Shown here: one piece after another, positions 12,201 through 30,184 of the stretch
How positions within the stretch are numbered: position 1 is the first letter of the stretch
Layout: each line of letters opens with the position of its first letter
NCBI RefSeq assembly: GCF_036417845.1
Contig: NC_089978.1
Coordinates: 127,750,183 to 127,814,182, forward strand
DNA from: Apteryx mantelli
Lineage: Eukaryota; Chordata; Aves; Apterygiformes; Apterygidae
Direction: 5' to 3'
DNA length: 64,000 bases
Translations under genes and position numbers: made by a program
Notes under the pieces: model-generated
Database searches by the model: none
What the model was told of the DNA's origin: nothing
Seen by the model: the letters and a program-made list of their open reading frames with translations, nothing else

Positions 12201-14180
12201 TGACTTTGGGGAAGGAGCAAGATTGCTAAACTCTTTTGTTGTTTGTCAAATGGTTACTAAATTCAGTGTATTTACAAAGCTCATCTTGCACTGACGTTAA
12301 ATGATAATTTTATAATTAACTTTTGCAATTTTTCCCATTAGGCTGACAAGGCCTACATGTTACGAGAATATACATCCAGGGAAAGCAAAATATCAAGTTT
12401 AAAGGTATTGTTTTTTTAAATGTTTTCTCTGTGGGGTTTTTTTTTGTTTTGTTTTATGGTCAGCATAGAAAATACTATATCTGTAAGCCTTTCTTTGTTA
12501 GGTTTGGAATCTCTGGAGAGGAAAACCTCTTCTGCTTGTACAGTGCTTATTTCAGGGCAGATTATCATTTGTAAATGATCAGTTCTGAAGATCACATGAC
12601 AAGATATGGGACTAGATTACTTTTTCTACTTTTGAGTCATCAGACTTCTTAACAGAACTGTTCAGCCACAAAATCAGGCACTCCATTTTCTGTGTTCATG
12701 AATTTCAGGGCTGGTTATATACTTCCCTGTGGTACTAGTGGTTAAGATCTGTTTATTAGCACAGACTGATTCAGTTTTTCTGGTGCAGGTGTAATAGCTC
12801 ACCTTAGAATTCTGATATTGGTTCAGTATCATTTGTGGCACCTTAAGAGTTGCAACTATTGAATTTTATTCTTGACCCAACACTGTGACCATAGATATTC
12901 TGCTTACTTTCCTTCTCCCTTATTTTTCTTCATCTCTAAGAAGTGACTTATGTGTTACCAAGCTTCCAGGGGGATATTTGCAAAATGATTTTCTTTTTGA
13001 AAAGAAGGACACTTTATCATTTCTTAACAATATATGATCCCCATAAAAAGCACTAAATCCAGTTATGAGCCTTTTAATAGTTTTCTGGTTTCTGAAATAC
13101 AAGTCAAAGTGACATAGGTCTTATTTTACCTCATGCTTCAAAATGATCATCTACGTGGTTAAATAATTTTTCTGTCTGTCCTGATGGAGAAGAAATATGT
13201 ATGGCTTTTCAGCTCCCTAGATCAGCTTGCAGAAGTAAAGCAAAAAAGATTTCTGCTTCACTTACATTTGAAATAATTGGAACAGCAGTATGATTCTTTG
13301 CATGTTAGGAGTAGCCAAAACATAGGTTGTATTTTAATAATTTTGGATACACTTCTAGATTATAGAATGTCTTTAGAAAGTTTGAAGGTGGTGTGCCCAG
13401 AATAGATTTCTTTTTCAGGTATCTTGTATGTGGTTAAGCTATGCCATCTACAGGAATCTACAGAGAAAGATACAGATGAAATTAATTGGTTTCATAAGTT
13501 ATTCAAATATGAAATTACAATCAGTAATTCATATTAATGTCTAAACAATGTCAGTGTTGGACTTAATAAAACTGAGATCTATGCTGAGAAAAGCATAACT
13601 ATTAATAGCTGAATCTGAGCACCTCCAGTGACTTTACTGCAGTTACTAGAAGGCATTAATCATGGGATCTCATGAGGCTCTTGTCTCATCTAGAATAGAC
13701 CATAAAATGGACTGTTAGCTATGCTGAAATAATAAATATGATTTAAAACATTGTGGCTCCTCTTGAATTCTCTCATAGTTCTTGTGGTCTTATAATCTGC
13801 TACTTAAAAATACTGAATACATTTCCTTATCCCATTTATCACGCAAGAAATGGAAGATTGTATGTATGTACATTTAAAGTCATAAAGTAAATTTTAATAA
13901 TGATATCTGACTTCAAGTGTTTAAAAATAATTTGGGTAAACTATAGGCTAGACATGCCCAAAAACTTTGCTTGTGAAATTCATCTTTATTACATTTTTCA
14001 TTTGTTTCATGTAAAACTTTTGCTTCTTAGCATGTTCCACCTTCCCTGTTCACGGAGCCTAACGAGATCTCTCAGTATCTGCCAGTAAAGGAGACAATTT
14101 GCGAAAAGCTAGAATTCCCAGAGAAGCTGGAGCCTGAACCACAAGCATCACTGGAAAGCACATGTGTGGAGTCTAAATAA
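6022..14180 (+). CDS. TIPRL: TIPRL, TOR signalling pathway regulator (TIP41-like)
   Basis: Seven coding exons: 6022-6122, 8861-9040, 9863-9962, 11127-11258, 11547-11642, 12342-12404, 14031-14180. They sum to 822 nt, giving 273 residues plus TAA. All borders are GT-AG and frames join exactly. The product begins [19 protein letters not shown] and continues through [67 protein letters not shown] and [12 protein letters not shown], which follows human TIPRL (272 aa) along its full length. TIPRL binds the catalytic subunits of PP2A, PP4 and PP6 and holds them in inactive complexes; the yeast homologue Tip41 acts in TOR signalling. The protein is soluble, with no signal peptide or membrane segment. 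The divergent N-terminal four residues and the last ~25 residues are the only variable parts. Confidence 0.97.
6174..6211. repeat. 19-bp tandem duplication in TIPRL intron 1
   Basis: cgagaaataactaatgccc at 6174-6192 is followed directly by the same 19-mer with one C-to-G change at 6193-6211. It sits about 50 bp past the exon 1 donor. Confidence 0.9.
6213..8860 (+). other. TIPRL intron 1; no gene recognised
   Basis: AT-rich intron with a short (GTT)n run near 6351-6367. The longest ORF inside it (7987-8475, minus) has no recognisable domain and no splice context; I treat it as chance. Confidence 0.6.
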
Positions 14181-14272
14181 ATGTGACTTTATATGGACTT
14201 GAAGTAGACTGGAGATCATGTGATCATGTGACCATTACCATTGTGGGGGGGTTTCACTATTTGTGGAATAAA
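14176..14272 (+). terminator. TIPRL: TIPRL proximal polyadenylation signals
   Basis: AATAAA occurs at 14176-14181, overlapping the stop codon, and at 14267-14272, 87 nt past it. A further AATAAA at 17026-17031 would give a 2.8-kb 3' UTR. Which is used cannot be told from sequence. Confidence 0.5.
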
Positions 14273-14589
14273 GAATTTGGCTAATTTTTCTGTAGCCCTA
14301 AATGAACACAGAACTTATTGCAAGCAGGTTTTGATGATTTTCTTTTTTGTTTCATCTTTTTTTATTTCAAACCTGTATCTGTAGTTAATGATAGACTGGT
14401 GGTGAATTATAGTCTTAAATGGCAACGGAGAAAGACCCCCATGATTTGGGTTCTGTTTAGTTCAGTGGCTAGGTAGGAGTATTGCCTGGACCCTCCACCA
14501 CAAACACTTCCAGGAAGATCTTGTTGTTCTTGCTTCAGATACCAAGAGACTACTACAGTTCACAAAACTGTGGGGAAATCTTCTATAGT

Positions 14590-14601
<12 letters not shown>

Positions 14602-14643
<42 letters not shown>
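14602..14643. repeat. (AT)n microsatellite
   Basis: About 21 uninterrupted AT units after a run of A, 3' of TIPRL. It gives spurious Tyr-Ile ORFs on both strands. Confidence 0.98.
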
Positions 14644-14647
<4 letters not shown>

Positions 14648-17600
14648 CCCTCTGCATATGTTTTGGGCTTTTGGTCCTAAACTATGCATATTGCTTGGCT
14701 CCCCGTACTGCAAGCTGATAACCAATTAAGTTATTTCTTGGAATCTCTGATCGGGACTTCTTACTTAGAAATATTCATTTTATCTAAGAATAGCTTTAAG
14801 GAGCAAAAATAATTGCATTTGTTTGACCCTATATAAAGGTAAAAAATACTTTATTCATGAGCCATCAACTCCAGAGCAGGAAAAAAGCTGCCATATGTCA
14901 GCCATATTTCTCTAGGCAGCTCAAGAAAGTGTTACTTGGGGTAGATGAGCTGCTAAGGTCGTGTGCTATCTTGGAAATGCATTGTTCTGTATTGACCTTC
15001 TGTTGGGCATATCAGCTAGTGCCCATGTGTGATGGATATGCTGCCCTGACGATCAAATTGTTAAATTCCAGGGTGGCTTATGGCTGGCAAAGCGAGGGGA
15101 GTTTTTAGTCTCTTATCCCTAAAGGATGCTGGTATTTGCAATTTGAGGAAACGTGAGCTTATGTAGCTTTAAAGGAATGCTATCATGTATTCCGGATATG
15201 TAATTTTGATTCATTTTTTAAGTTCTCTAAGTTTTAATATTAACAGAAATGTGTTCACATGCATATTCAGAGTTTTAACTCAACATTTTGTGGATTAAAC
15301 ATTTACACACTTATATTTCTTTTGGAAACTCTAAATTATGTTAATGGTTTACCATAAGAATGAGGGAGCTAAACAGACTAGTCTAGGTTTACTGCTCACA
15401 CTCTTGTTAAGTGCAAGAAGCAAATGACATAGTGAAAGTAGGCCTTGTGCAAAACCTAAAATAGTTAAGAAAATGGCAAATAAGAATGTATGAATTTTGA
15501 TCTTCTGGAGTTTTTTTTTTCTTAAAATTCTAAATATTCTACACTGCGTATCTTCATACAACCAACCTACTCCCAACCTCAGTGTAGTTCTTTGGAGGAA
15601 TGGTTTTCACTTGAAGACCCTGACATTTTTAGAGAAAGTGTATTGCCATCTAAATGACAGTGGTCTTAATAAAAACAAACCTGCCTTGTTCTATTTGAGG
15701 CCCTCTGGTCTAATGACTTGATCATAAGATTGAAAAGCAGGAATCTAACTGCAGTTCTTATCATTGATTTACACTGTAACCATGAGGAAGTCGCTTAACT
15801 TCTGTGCCTCGGTTCCTTGTCTGTAAAAATGGGACTAATACATGCCTAGCTTACTGAAGGTTTGTGAGGATTATTTTGTAAAATGTTTTTCTTTTTCCTG
15901 AATACACCTTCAGCCTTATCTTTGGAAAGGGTTATTGCCAAAAAAAAAAAAAACAAAAAAAACCCTTATAATCAATAGAATAAAGTGAGTGAAGTGAAAT
16001 TAAAACAAAATCTCTGAAAGAAATGATCATCAGGCAGGCATGATTTGGAGTGAGTGAATTTAGGGCCATTTCAAAGGGGGTTGAGATCCTGTATATTCCC
16101 CTTTTCTGAGTCCTAAATTCTTTTTTTTTTTTCACCTTCCTGAACTTGTTTCCTAATAAAGACTTCAGCATCAAGATGAAGAAGGGTGGGTGTACCTGGC
16201 TGCAAATGAATGCAGCGTGAATGTGATCAAAATTAATTTCACAATAGGGATAATTTAGGTCTCTATGTGGCGGAGGGATGTGAGGGAGAATAAAAAGGAA
16301 GGAAACAACAAATGGGGATGAAGGCATATTTTGCCTGTAAAAGCAAATCATGGCACTTTTTTATTCTAAGTGTACACTATTTTACATGCCTTAGAGGCTT
16401 ATAAAAACACACTTTAAAGTCAAAGCTGGTAGTGACTAAGAGGGCATCTGGCAAAGTGCTGGCAAGAATGAAATTATATCTGCATTTCTTACTTAAAACT
16501 TTCAGGTTTGGTGAGTGATGTTGACATTAAGCTTTATGGGGCTGTAGTGGGGAAAATGGGGAAAAACCACAGAATCGACACCTAGTGTTGAGAACAGTGC
16601 TGTGCATGTTTAGCTTATATTGTGTATTTTATGCTGTCCATCGCACTTACTGATTTGTGACCTGCTGATACAGTTGTCTTGACTGGACTTAAATCCCTGA
16701 ATATATAGATAAGTGATATCCATCTATTTTGGGTGCTGTGCATTTGAGTGGAACACACATGTTGGAGAAATCACAAGACTATGTTCAGAAAGTTAGAGTT
16801 CCCACAAAGTAAAACATGGAGCGCTTCTTGTGACTGTTATAACATGTAGGTTATCAAGAAGCAGTAAAATTAAAGTGGTGTTCTACAAGCTCTCTGGTGC
16901 AAATTTTCTAGAGAACAGAACCAGATCAGATGTATAATTTTGGGGGGAGAGAGTGGGGTAATTCTCCAGCTGTTCTGTGGCGAGTTTAACATGTGGCAGT
17001 TTATATTCTTACTTGTATGTTGCTAAATAAAATTTACCCAATATTTTATAGTTCTGTTTTTATCTGAGCAAAATAAAATGAAATAACTACTTGTGATGCT
17101 GAACTTTGCCTGATAATCGAAATGTTGCGTCCATGTGTCTTTTATAGCCTGTCATGAGAACTACTCAGCTTGGTGGTGAAAATAAGCTGGAGGCTTTTCC
17201 ACAACAGTGGGAGGCCCATGAGATGGATGGAAAATAAAATCTACAGGACTATTAATATAAGCTTCGCTATTAGCAAATAACAGATTCAAGCCTCATGGGA
17301 GGAGATAAGATATAACTAGAAAAGTAAAACTGGCAGAGAGTGGATTCTCTTTTCTGAAGTTTGGAAAATATGAGGGTATTGTATGTTTCAGCTATTTGTA
17401 TGCTTATAATTTGTTATAGTTCTTGAAGAGTTAGAAGCGTCTGACTCTTACAGAAGGTGGGAGTGTTTACTATCTCTTAAAAAAAAAAACAGTAAATGAC
17501 AATGAAGATGAATTCTCTGCCGTGAAAACCAGGGCTTGGTGCTGGGCTGATCTTTCTTAATCTCACCGCTTTTGAAGGTTTCTAACACTAAAGCTCACCG
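14644..17600. other. TIPRL-SFT2D2 spacer, possibly including TIPRL 3' UTR
   Basis: No coding exon recognised. It holds one MIR-like relic (15745-15890), an A-rich run at 15941-15963 and an AATAAA at 17026. Remaining ORFs are short and without motifs. Confidence 0.6.
15745..15890 (+). repeat. MIR-like SINE relic, sense
   Basis: gaggaagtcgcttaacttct, gtgcctcggttccttgtctg, taaaaatgggactaatacat and gtttgtgaggatta reproduce the MIR core (cactt-aacctctctgtgcctcagtttcc, tctgtaaaatgggg, tgtgaggatta) in order. Confidence 0.8.
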
Positions 17601-18036
17601 ACCTGTTAGAGGACCTGTGCGATGCAGGGAGAGGACAGGGCCGCTCGCCCGCGGCGGGGCTTCGCTTGCCGAGCAGCCGTCCTGCCGGCCGGACCTCGTC
17701 CCAGGGGGGCTGTGGGCGTTGCACCCTCCGCCGCGGGTGTGAAGCCAACGGGAAGAAACCCCAAATACCCCTCGGAGAGGCTGAGCGGCCTGGAGGGGGC
17801 TGCGTTTGCCCCCCTCACCGTCAGGCAGCGGTTACCCTGCGGGCAGCGGGCGTCCCCCCGGCGAACTACAGCCCCCAGCAGGCCCCGCGGCGGCGGCGGC
17901 GGCCTTTATCTACCTGCTGAGCGCAGGTAGCCCGCGGCGGCGCGGTGCATGCTGGAGCTTGTAGTCCCGGTGGAGGGGAGAGCGGCGCGGGGCAAGGCAA
18001 GGCAAGGTCGCCGGGGCGCGGGCCGACGCGGGCAGC

Positions 18037-23666
<5,630 letters not shown>

Positions 23667-24060
23667 CAGGAATACTGGATGCTTCACAAAGTTCTCGAAG
23701 TATAGTAGAACTATGTTAAGATCGCTATGTATGTGTTTTCCTACTTCTGTTTTAAACACGTGCCTTTTGGCTTATTGTTGGATGTTCCTTGTCTTAAATC
23801 CAGTGTGTGCAGTTACTTGTTTTTTGTGAGCAATGATGCCTGTAGGGCAGGGTGCTCGTGTAATTTAAATGAAGCCCAGTCTGGCAGAAGAACTGGGCCG
23901 AGTTTGATGTGATAATTCATGTGTAAAATCATGCATTTGTTTGGTTTTGCAAAATTAGCACTGAAAGTGATGGTATGGAGTCTGTAAAGCAGAGTCCTTG
24001 ATTCTGGGACTAAACCAGTTTGGAGGATCTGGCTTTCAAGAGAGATCAGTTGCCAACTGA

Positions 24061-24112
24061 TTTTTTTTTTTTTTTTTTTTTTTTCCTATTGAGAACTTTT
24101 CCTATTGAGAAC
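24061..24112. repeat. T24 run followed by a 16-bp tandem duplication
   Basis: Twenty-four T, the last four of which start the first of two perfect copies of ttttcctattgagaac (24081-24096, 24097-24112). Confidence 0.9.
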
Positions 24113-27100
24113 TCTTCTTTTTAAGTAACTTTCTATCACTTAATCTTTGCACTGTTTACCTTGGATAATGGAATACTGCTGTTCTCTCCTTTTTGTGCCT
24201 CTTGTAAAATTTTATGTTTATGATACTGCTAAAAGGTTTAGTTCTAAATGGAAAGACTGTTTTGGAGTGAGTATTTATGAAATGTACGCTTCTTCAATGA
24301 AGTATTTCACTTGTGGTTTAGAGTGACAGTGTTTCCTTAAAATACACGAAAGGGACACTTTCCTCTGCAAAAACTTGCTCCTGTGGGAGGAGCACTTGCA
24401 AAGTAAGGTAAATAGAAAATTTCTAGCTGCCAGGAACCAGAGTTCATCTTGCCTACAACTAACAGCAGTATAGCACAAGGCAAGAAACTGAAGACTTTCA
24501 GATGAAGTGAGGTGCTTCCCTTCTCCCCTAGCTATAGTATAGGAGAAGTGCAAAACTGAGGAAATAATAGGTAAGCTAAGAAAGAATTTGTCCCTTCTCA
24601 AAGGACAAACTTTTTGCTGATAAGGTAGAAGTGATAAGGTGTTAAATCGGCAGAGCACTGGGTAGGGAGAAGACACTGTTCTCTTCTGAATTTATAAATA
24701 AGCTAAAACTTCAACATGCCTTTTTTGTAAATGAGTTCAGTTTTGTTTCTCCTAAAGCACTCAAACACGCTAGTGCATTTCTTCTGCTTTCAGGAGAAAG
24801 GACAACATGCTATGGGCTGCCTTAGTAAAGAAATCATGTAACAGTCAAACGAATGCTGAACGTGCCTCTGGATTAGGATTATTTCATACAGCCAAATTTC
24901 AAGGCCAATTTACATTCTCTTATTTTTCTGAGCTATGTATAATCATTTACCCCCAAACCACCGCAATGGTTAATAATGTAATATCTGAGCTCGGATTCCT
25001 ACTTCTGCTCTATGGGATACTGATTAACCTCTTGACCATCTTCATAACCATTGTTTCCAGCAAGATAGTTTGTTATCCTGTGGAATCTGTATATAAGCTG
25101 ATGTCTCTCTTTCCACATCTACCTGGAGGTCTGTCACTTAATGCATTGCATTTGCACGGCAAGTGTGTCCTTGACTTGCAGCACAAAGAAGATTTTAACC
25201 TAGCAAATGTCTGGATGTACTTGGCAAAAAAGCAAAGCCCACAGTGAAAACAAGTAATCCTGGCTTCCAGAAAGTTACCAGAAACTGAGTTAATTCTAAA
25301 CCTTAAACTTAAGTGTCCTTCTGTTGACTTAAAGTATAGTACATCCCACTGTCAGGATCCTCTAGAAAAAACATTCTTTTGAGGATGTTATAAAAGGGGG
25401 ATTTTAACAGGCTTTCTCTGGGTTCCAGCTGACTAGTTGCTCTTACAAAGCTGTTCAGAACAAAAAAATGCCTTCTTCCAAGTGTGGCACCACTATATTG
25501 GGAAGAATCAATTATACAGGATGCTGTTCCTCAAGTGCTCTGTTCTGGTGCTTTTATTTCCTAGGAATTGGAAGTTAGTATCAAGATCACTAGGTTGAGT
25601 ATTACTTTCCTTGAAAGGAAGAATTAGTTAAAGGCCCAGGAGAGACTGGGAATTGAGGGATATTGATACTTCCTTTTTCTTGACTCTGATGTAAGGCAAG
25701 TCTCTAAACCATGTGACTTTCTTTTTTTAACAGGGAGTTGGTTCAAAATCTATTTTTCTACTGTTAAGGGACCCTGTGTTAGTCTTTATTAGGACTTTGA
25801 TAAGGTTTACAGAACTCTCTTGTATAAGGACAACTAAAATGCATCTCTAATGCCTTTCACATTCCAGTATTTGTTTAGTTTTAGTATCTCTGGGTGCTGC
25901 TTGAAGACTTTAAGTATAGCATACAATATTTTTCCTGTCCCTCTCCAGGAAAGTGCTCTTAACTTGGATAATCATTCCAGGTTTGTCAGCATAATGGAAT
26001 TTGACTTCTGGGATTTTTCCCTGTGCTTCAGATCAGAAGGAGTAAAAGCTTTTTGCTTATTTCTTGACCAGCTTGTACAGAGTTGTGGTACCCTGCCTGA
26101 TTCTAGCAGTTTTCCAGCAAGAACACCAGAACTGTTATGTATGCTGAATATAACTTTTTCAACCAGCATACTAGCTATCTGGAACCTTTTATATGACTGT
26201 TGTGAGCACAACCACTTAGAAGTTGAAAATCTAGGCTCTGGAACTACTTAGCTCACTGCCAGTAGATATTGGGTAAACTTGTGATCTGTGGTATGGATTT
26301 TTTTTTTCTTCCCTATCCTTTCTAAATCTAGAATTCCAGCTCAACAACTGTTGATTCAAAAAAAAAACAAAAACAAAAAAAACCCCCACCTTTTTCTGAT
26401 TTCGTAGCACATGTGGCTAAGTAATAGTACCCTTAAGGGAGGGGAAATCAAAGGGAGATGGCAAAGACATAAGTTATCATCAGAGTGCCAGCAGGGTTTG
26501 TTGCCCTTTGGTGTTGTAATCTTTTCTTGTGAAGGTCAAATGGTAGGACAGACTCACCATATTCTTGCCAGTATGTGAAAAACACTCAGGGTTTGTCACT
26601 TCATCTATAAGTGATTTTTTTGATTTAAAATAACTCTTGTCTGTCAGAACAAAAGCTTTCAGATTCTTACTCATTTGCCAGTAGCTGTGCTCAGATTATT
26701 GCCAAGTTTGACAGCAAAAGATTCTTATCTTGTTAAAATACTTTATGCTTTTATTGTACTGCATACTTAATCAAGGAATAAGCTAGTATATAAATATTTC
26801 CTCTTGCCCAGTTTCAATCTGAACTAGATCAAACCAAAAAGGCGCCAATTTTTGTTGTCGGTAAAACAAACTTCATGTTAAGTTTTGATATTATCAGCTT
26901 GGCAGGAAGTATAGTGGGCATTTCTCAAAGCCCTCCCTAGCTTTCTATCTTAACATTCTTCAAGGTTAAAAAATGTTTGTTGTGTACGCTCTATTGCAAA
27001 TACAGAAAAGCTTGTATTTTAAATGACTGCAGACATACAGATTGCAAGGCTCCCTCCATCAAGTCCTTGCTCAGTTGCCTGGAGCACATAACTCAAGGCT

Positions 27101-28104
27101 GACTTTCTTAAGGAAACTTGTATGATGGTGGATGCCCATGTCAATAGAATTTAGTGCTCTACTTTTTGAAAGCTTCACCGTAGGTCAACTTGCCTATCTG
27201 CTCTTTGATTTGTTGCAGTACAGGTAAAACAACCTTAACCAAGCAGCCTTAGCATACATTTATAGTATGAAGTGTGCGTATTTGGGATCAGGGGACTTTC
27301 CAGATCAAGTAGAAATGGAAACTGGGGAGGTGAGGTGGGGATGAGGGAATCTTTTCCCAAAGTGCTGAGATGCTATGCATGAAAATGTGTGAGGGGAATT
27401 TCATCATTTCAAGGTTTTGCTCTGGATGACATGATGAAGTCCCCTGTAAATACTGGTATTATCTGAGGTGGTTCTACAGTGATAACGTGAACAATCTGAT
27501 CTTGTTTAGTATTTACAGTAATAAGATTGCTAATGAGCTATTGCAAAACCCAAAGAAGAGACTTCTGCACCAGGTTAAAACTATCTAAAGAAATCATGTA
27601 AAAGAACATGTTTTAGGTTTTATGTGTGGGTAATTATTATGCAAGTTTTGGGGGAGTCTGCAATAGGATGTCTTCCTGCTAGGTGCAGGAAGACAGGCCT
27701 GAGTTGATCATAACTTGTGGGTAGATGGCAACAGTCCTATGAGCAAATATGCAGTCTGAAACTCATGTTCTGGAAACTTGGGTATGGGCTCCAAATGTCC
27801 TTTTGCTGTGTGATGAGAGATTCAAAGAACCTCTGCTTGGCTTCTGAGAATGGTTCTTGCTCAGTGTTGGTATTTAATTATATTAGTGAAGGTAAGATCA
27901 CTGTTGCTATTGCAGGCTCTCAAAACTGAGGAGGATGACACTTAAGCACATTTGTCTTAAATATAGATGTTTACAACCCTAGCAAATACTGACCATGTAG
28001 AAAGTAAAGCACAGAAATAGTATATTTTCTTAAAACCTTGTGCCTCACTGGGTCATGTGACCAAAACACTAAATTTTTTAAGCAACTGTGGAATTGTTTT
28101 GTAA

Positions 28105-28283
28105 AATAAAAACCAAACTCTCAACAATGTTTTATATATTAGCTGATTATTTGCTGTTGTGCTTTTTCTATGTATTTACCCTGTTTGATTTCTACTTTGA
28201 TAAACATCTTTTTTCATAACTTGCAACTTTCTCTGTAATTAAGTTAAATCTTTAGACTTATGAATGTTCAGTTTTTCAATAAA
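28105..28283 (+). terminator. SFT2D2: Candidate SFT2D2 polyadenylation signals
   Basis: AATAAA at 28105-28110 and 28278-28283, the first canonical hexamers past the SFT2D2 stop. The second has a GT-rich stretch within 60 nt. Confidence 0.5.
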
Positions 28284-30148
28284 GTTGTCATTGCATTTAA
28301 ATGAATTGCTCTATGGTTAGTATGGAGTTGATGCTGACTCTCCAGCTGATGCTGGAATTGCTATGGGTTTGTTTGTAACTAAGTGGTTATGTCTCTTCCT
28401 CATTTCCTTAGGTGTGGACATAATATGTGCTAGCTGAGGGGAATCTTCATGTCACCACTGCTGTGCAGCTGCTTCACCCAACATGAATCTAGCTTAAGTG
28501 CTTATTGGCATAGCTGCATGCACCTGGAAACTGGCTAGCACAACTACAGTAGTTAACACTGGGTGTGTGTGTGTGGGGGGGGGAGTTGTGTGTTGTGCCC
28601 CCCCACCCCTTTGCATCAAGAATTAATCCAGATGTGCCAGCAGACTACTGGTTTAGTCCACAATACAGAGCAAATAATTCCTGATGCTATTCTGTCAGCA
28701 AAGATTAGAGTTACAAAGCAGCATGCCTCTGGCTCTTTGTGGAATGAGCACACTCTGAATGCAGACATATAGTGTAAGTAAAAAGCCAGTGATTTAGGAA
28801 TACCTGTGTTAGAAATGGGATTAGAGGCAATGATTTTTTAAAAGGCTTTGGCTTTAAGACTTTCAAAAGCATTCCTTTTAGGCTTGTGCCCAAAAGACAT
28901 CCAAGCAGTTGCTATGGATTTATTTCTCCTTGGCAGTGTATAGGGCTCTGCATTGGGCTGTTCCGTGTATAGTAAACTTAGTCTGCTTTACAGGGCAGAC
29001 CCAAAGCAGTTGCCTCTTGCTACAGTGATGGTGAGACTTGTGTGCTGTGGAAGACTGAGGTGTCTAGAGAGGACTATTTCGCTTGCCTGATTCAGCCTCC
29101 TGCATAATAAACTGTTGAACTTTGCCACATAGTGCTTACATTGAGGTCTTAACAGCTGAATGGTTTAGAAAAACATGAAATCCTGATTTGGTGACTTTAA
29201 ATTATGAATTATCAGCTGCCCTCTAGGAAAAGCATTTTCTGTTGATGATTTTGCTTCTTGGAAATGCTTTGAAATAGTTTGTCAGTTGTGCTACAGCATA
29301 CAGCCCCTGAAACATATTTCTACATTTTTGGGGTAGAGTTGTTGGTACCACATTAGAATTTGGTGGAGGCTTCAGTACTCCTAATGTCTGCCTCTTTCTC
29401 TTCTCTCTCCACAAGGTTTGACTTGCATCCATAAAATACTCCCTCTTGCAAAAAGTTCAGTGTTAAGGGCTGAGAGGTGTGTGGTCTGTGTGTGTGTGTG
29501 TGTGGTGTGGTTTTTTTTGTCTTTGTTTTCTTCTCTTATTTGTCTTGCCTGTTGAGTTCAGTGTTGGTAGCAGTGTTAGTGGGGTGTAGGCTTGTACTTG
29601 CCTATCCATATAGGGAACACTCCCCACACTTTCTGAAGAAGGCTTTTGATGAATTAGAGATATGTAACAGGCATATCTAAGCTGCAAATCTTGGGAATGA
29701 TATTTTTAGTCTGATATTTTTAGTTAGTCTATTTGAAACCCTTTTGATCTTTCATGGGTGCTCTTGTGGCAGCTCTCAGAGTTATTCCTGAGAGTTTGGA
29801 CTTTAAAAATCTCTGTAGGAACAAGTGTGGAATAGCACTAGTATAGTAGAAAAATGATACATTAAATATATAGCTGGAAGACATGATTTTGATACAACTC
29901 TGAAGTGTTATATCTACCAAATATCACAGGGAGTGAAAACTGATACATGCCCATGAAAAAATAAGCTGTTTTCTAGTTGTGTGTAATAGGGTGTGTCAGG
30001 GCTCATACCTCAGAGTCAAATACTTAAACTGAGCTATCTTGCATAGTTTTCAAAAAGCTTTGGCTCACACATCCGAGTTTTGCTCTGAGATGTAAGAAGA
30101 ACGTAAAAGTATGTTTAGAATCTCTCAAGTTCTGTGGTGGTGGTGTTG

Positions 30149-30184
<36 letters not shown>

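Larger units (their letters stand above)
23667..28283 (+). other. SFT2D2: Probable long SFT2D2 3' UTR
   Basis: Reading from the stop codon I find no canonical AATAAA until 28105-28110, then another at 28278-28283 followed by gttgtcatt. A 4.4-4.6-kb 3' UTR is the simplest reading. Variant signals such as ATTAAA were not excluded. The stretch holds a T24 run at 24061 and chance ORFs, the longest at 24807-25247 (146 codons). Confidence 0.5.

Noticed and set aside
14462-14725. ORFs across the (AT)n microsatellite
   Set aside because: The Tyr-Ile run is just the dinucleotide repeat translated.
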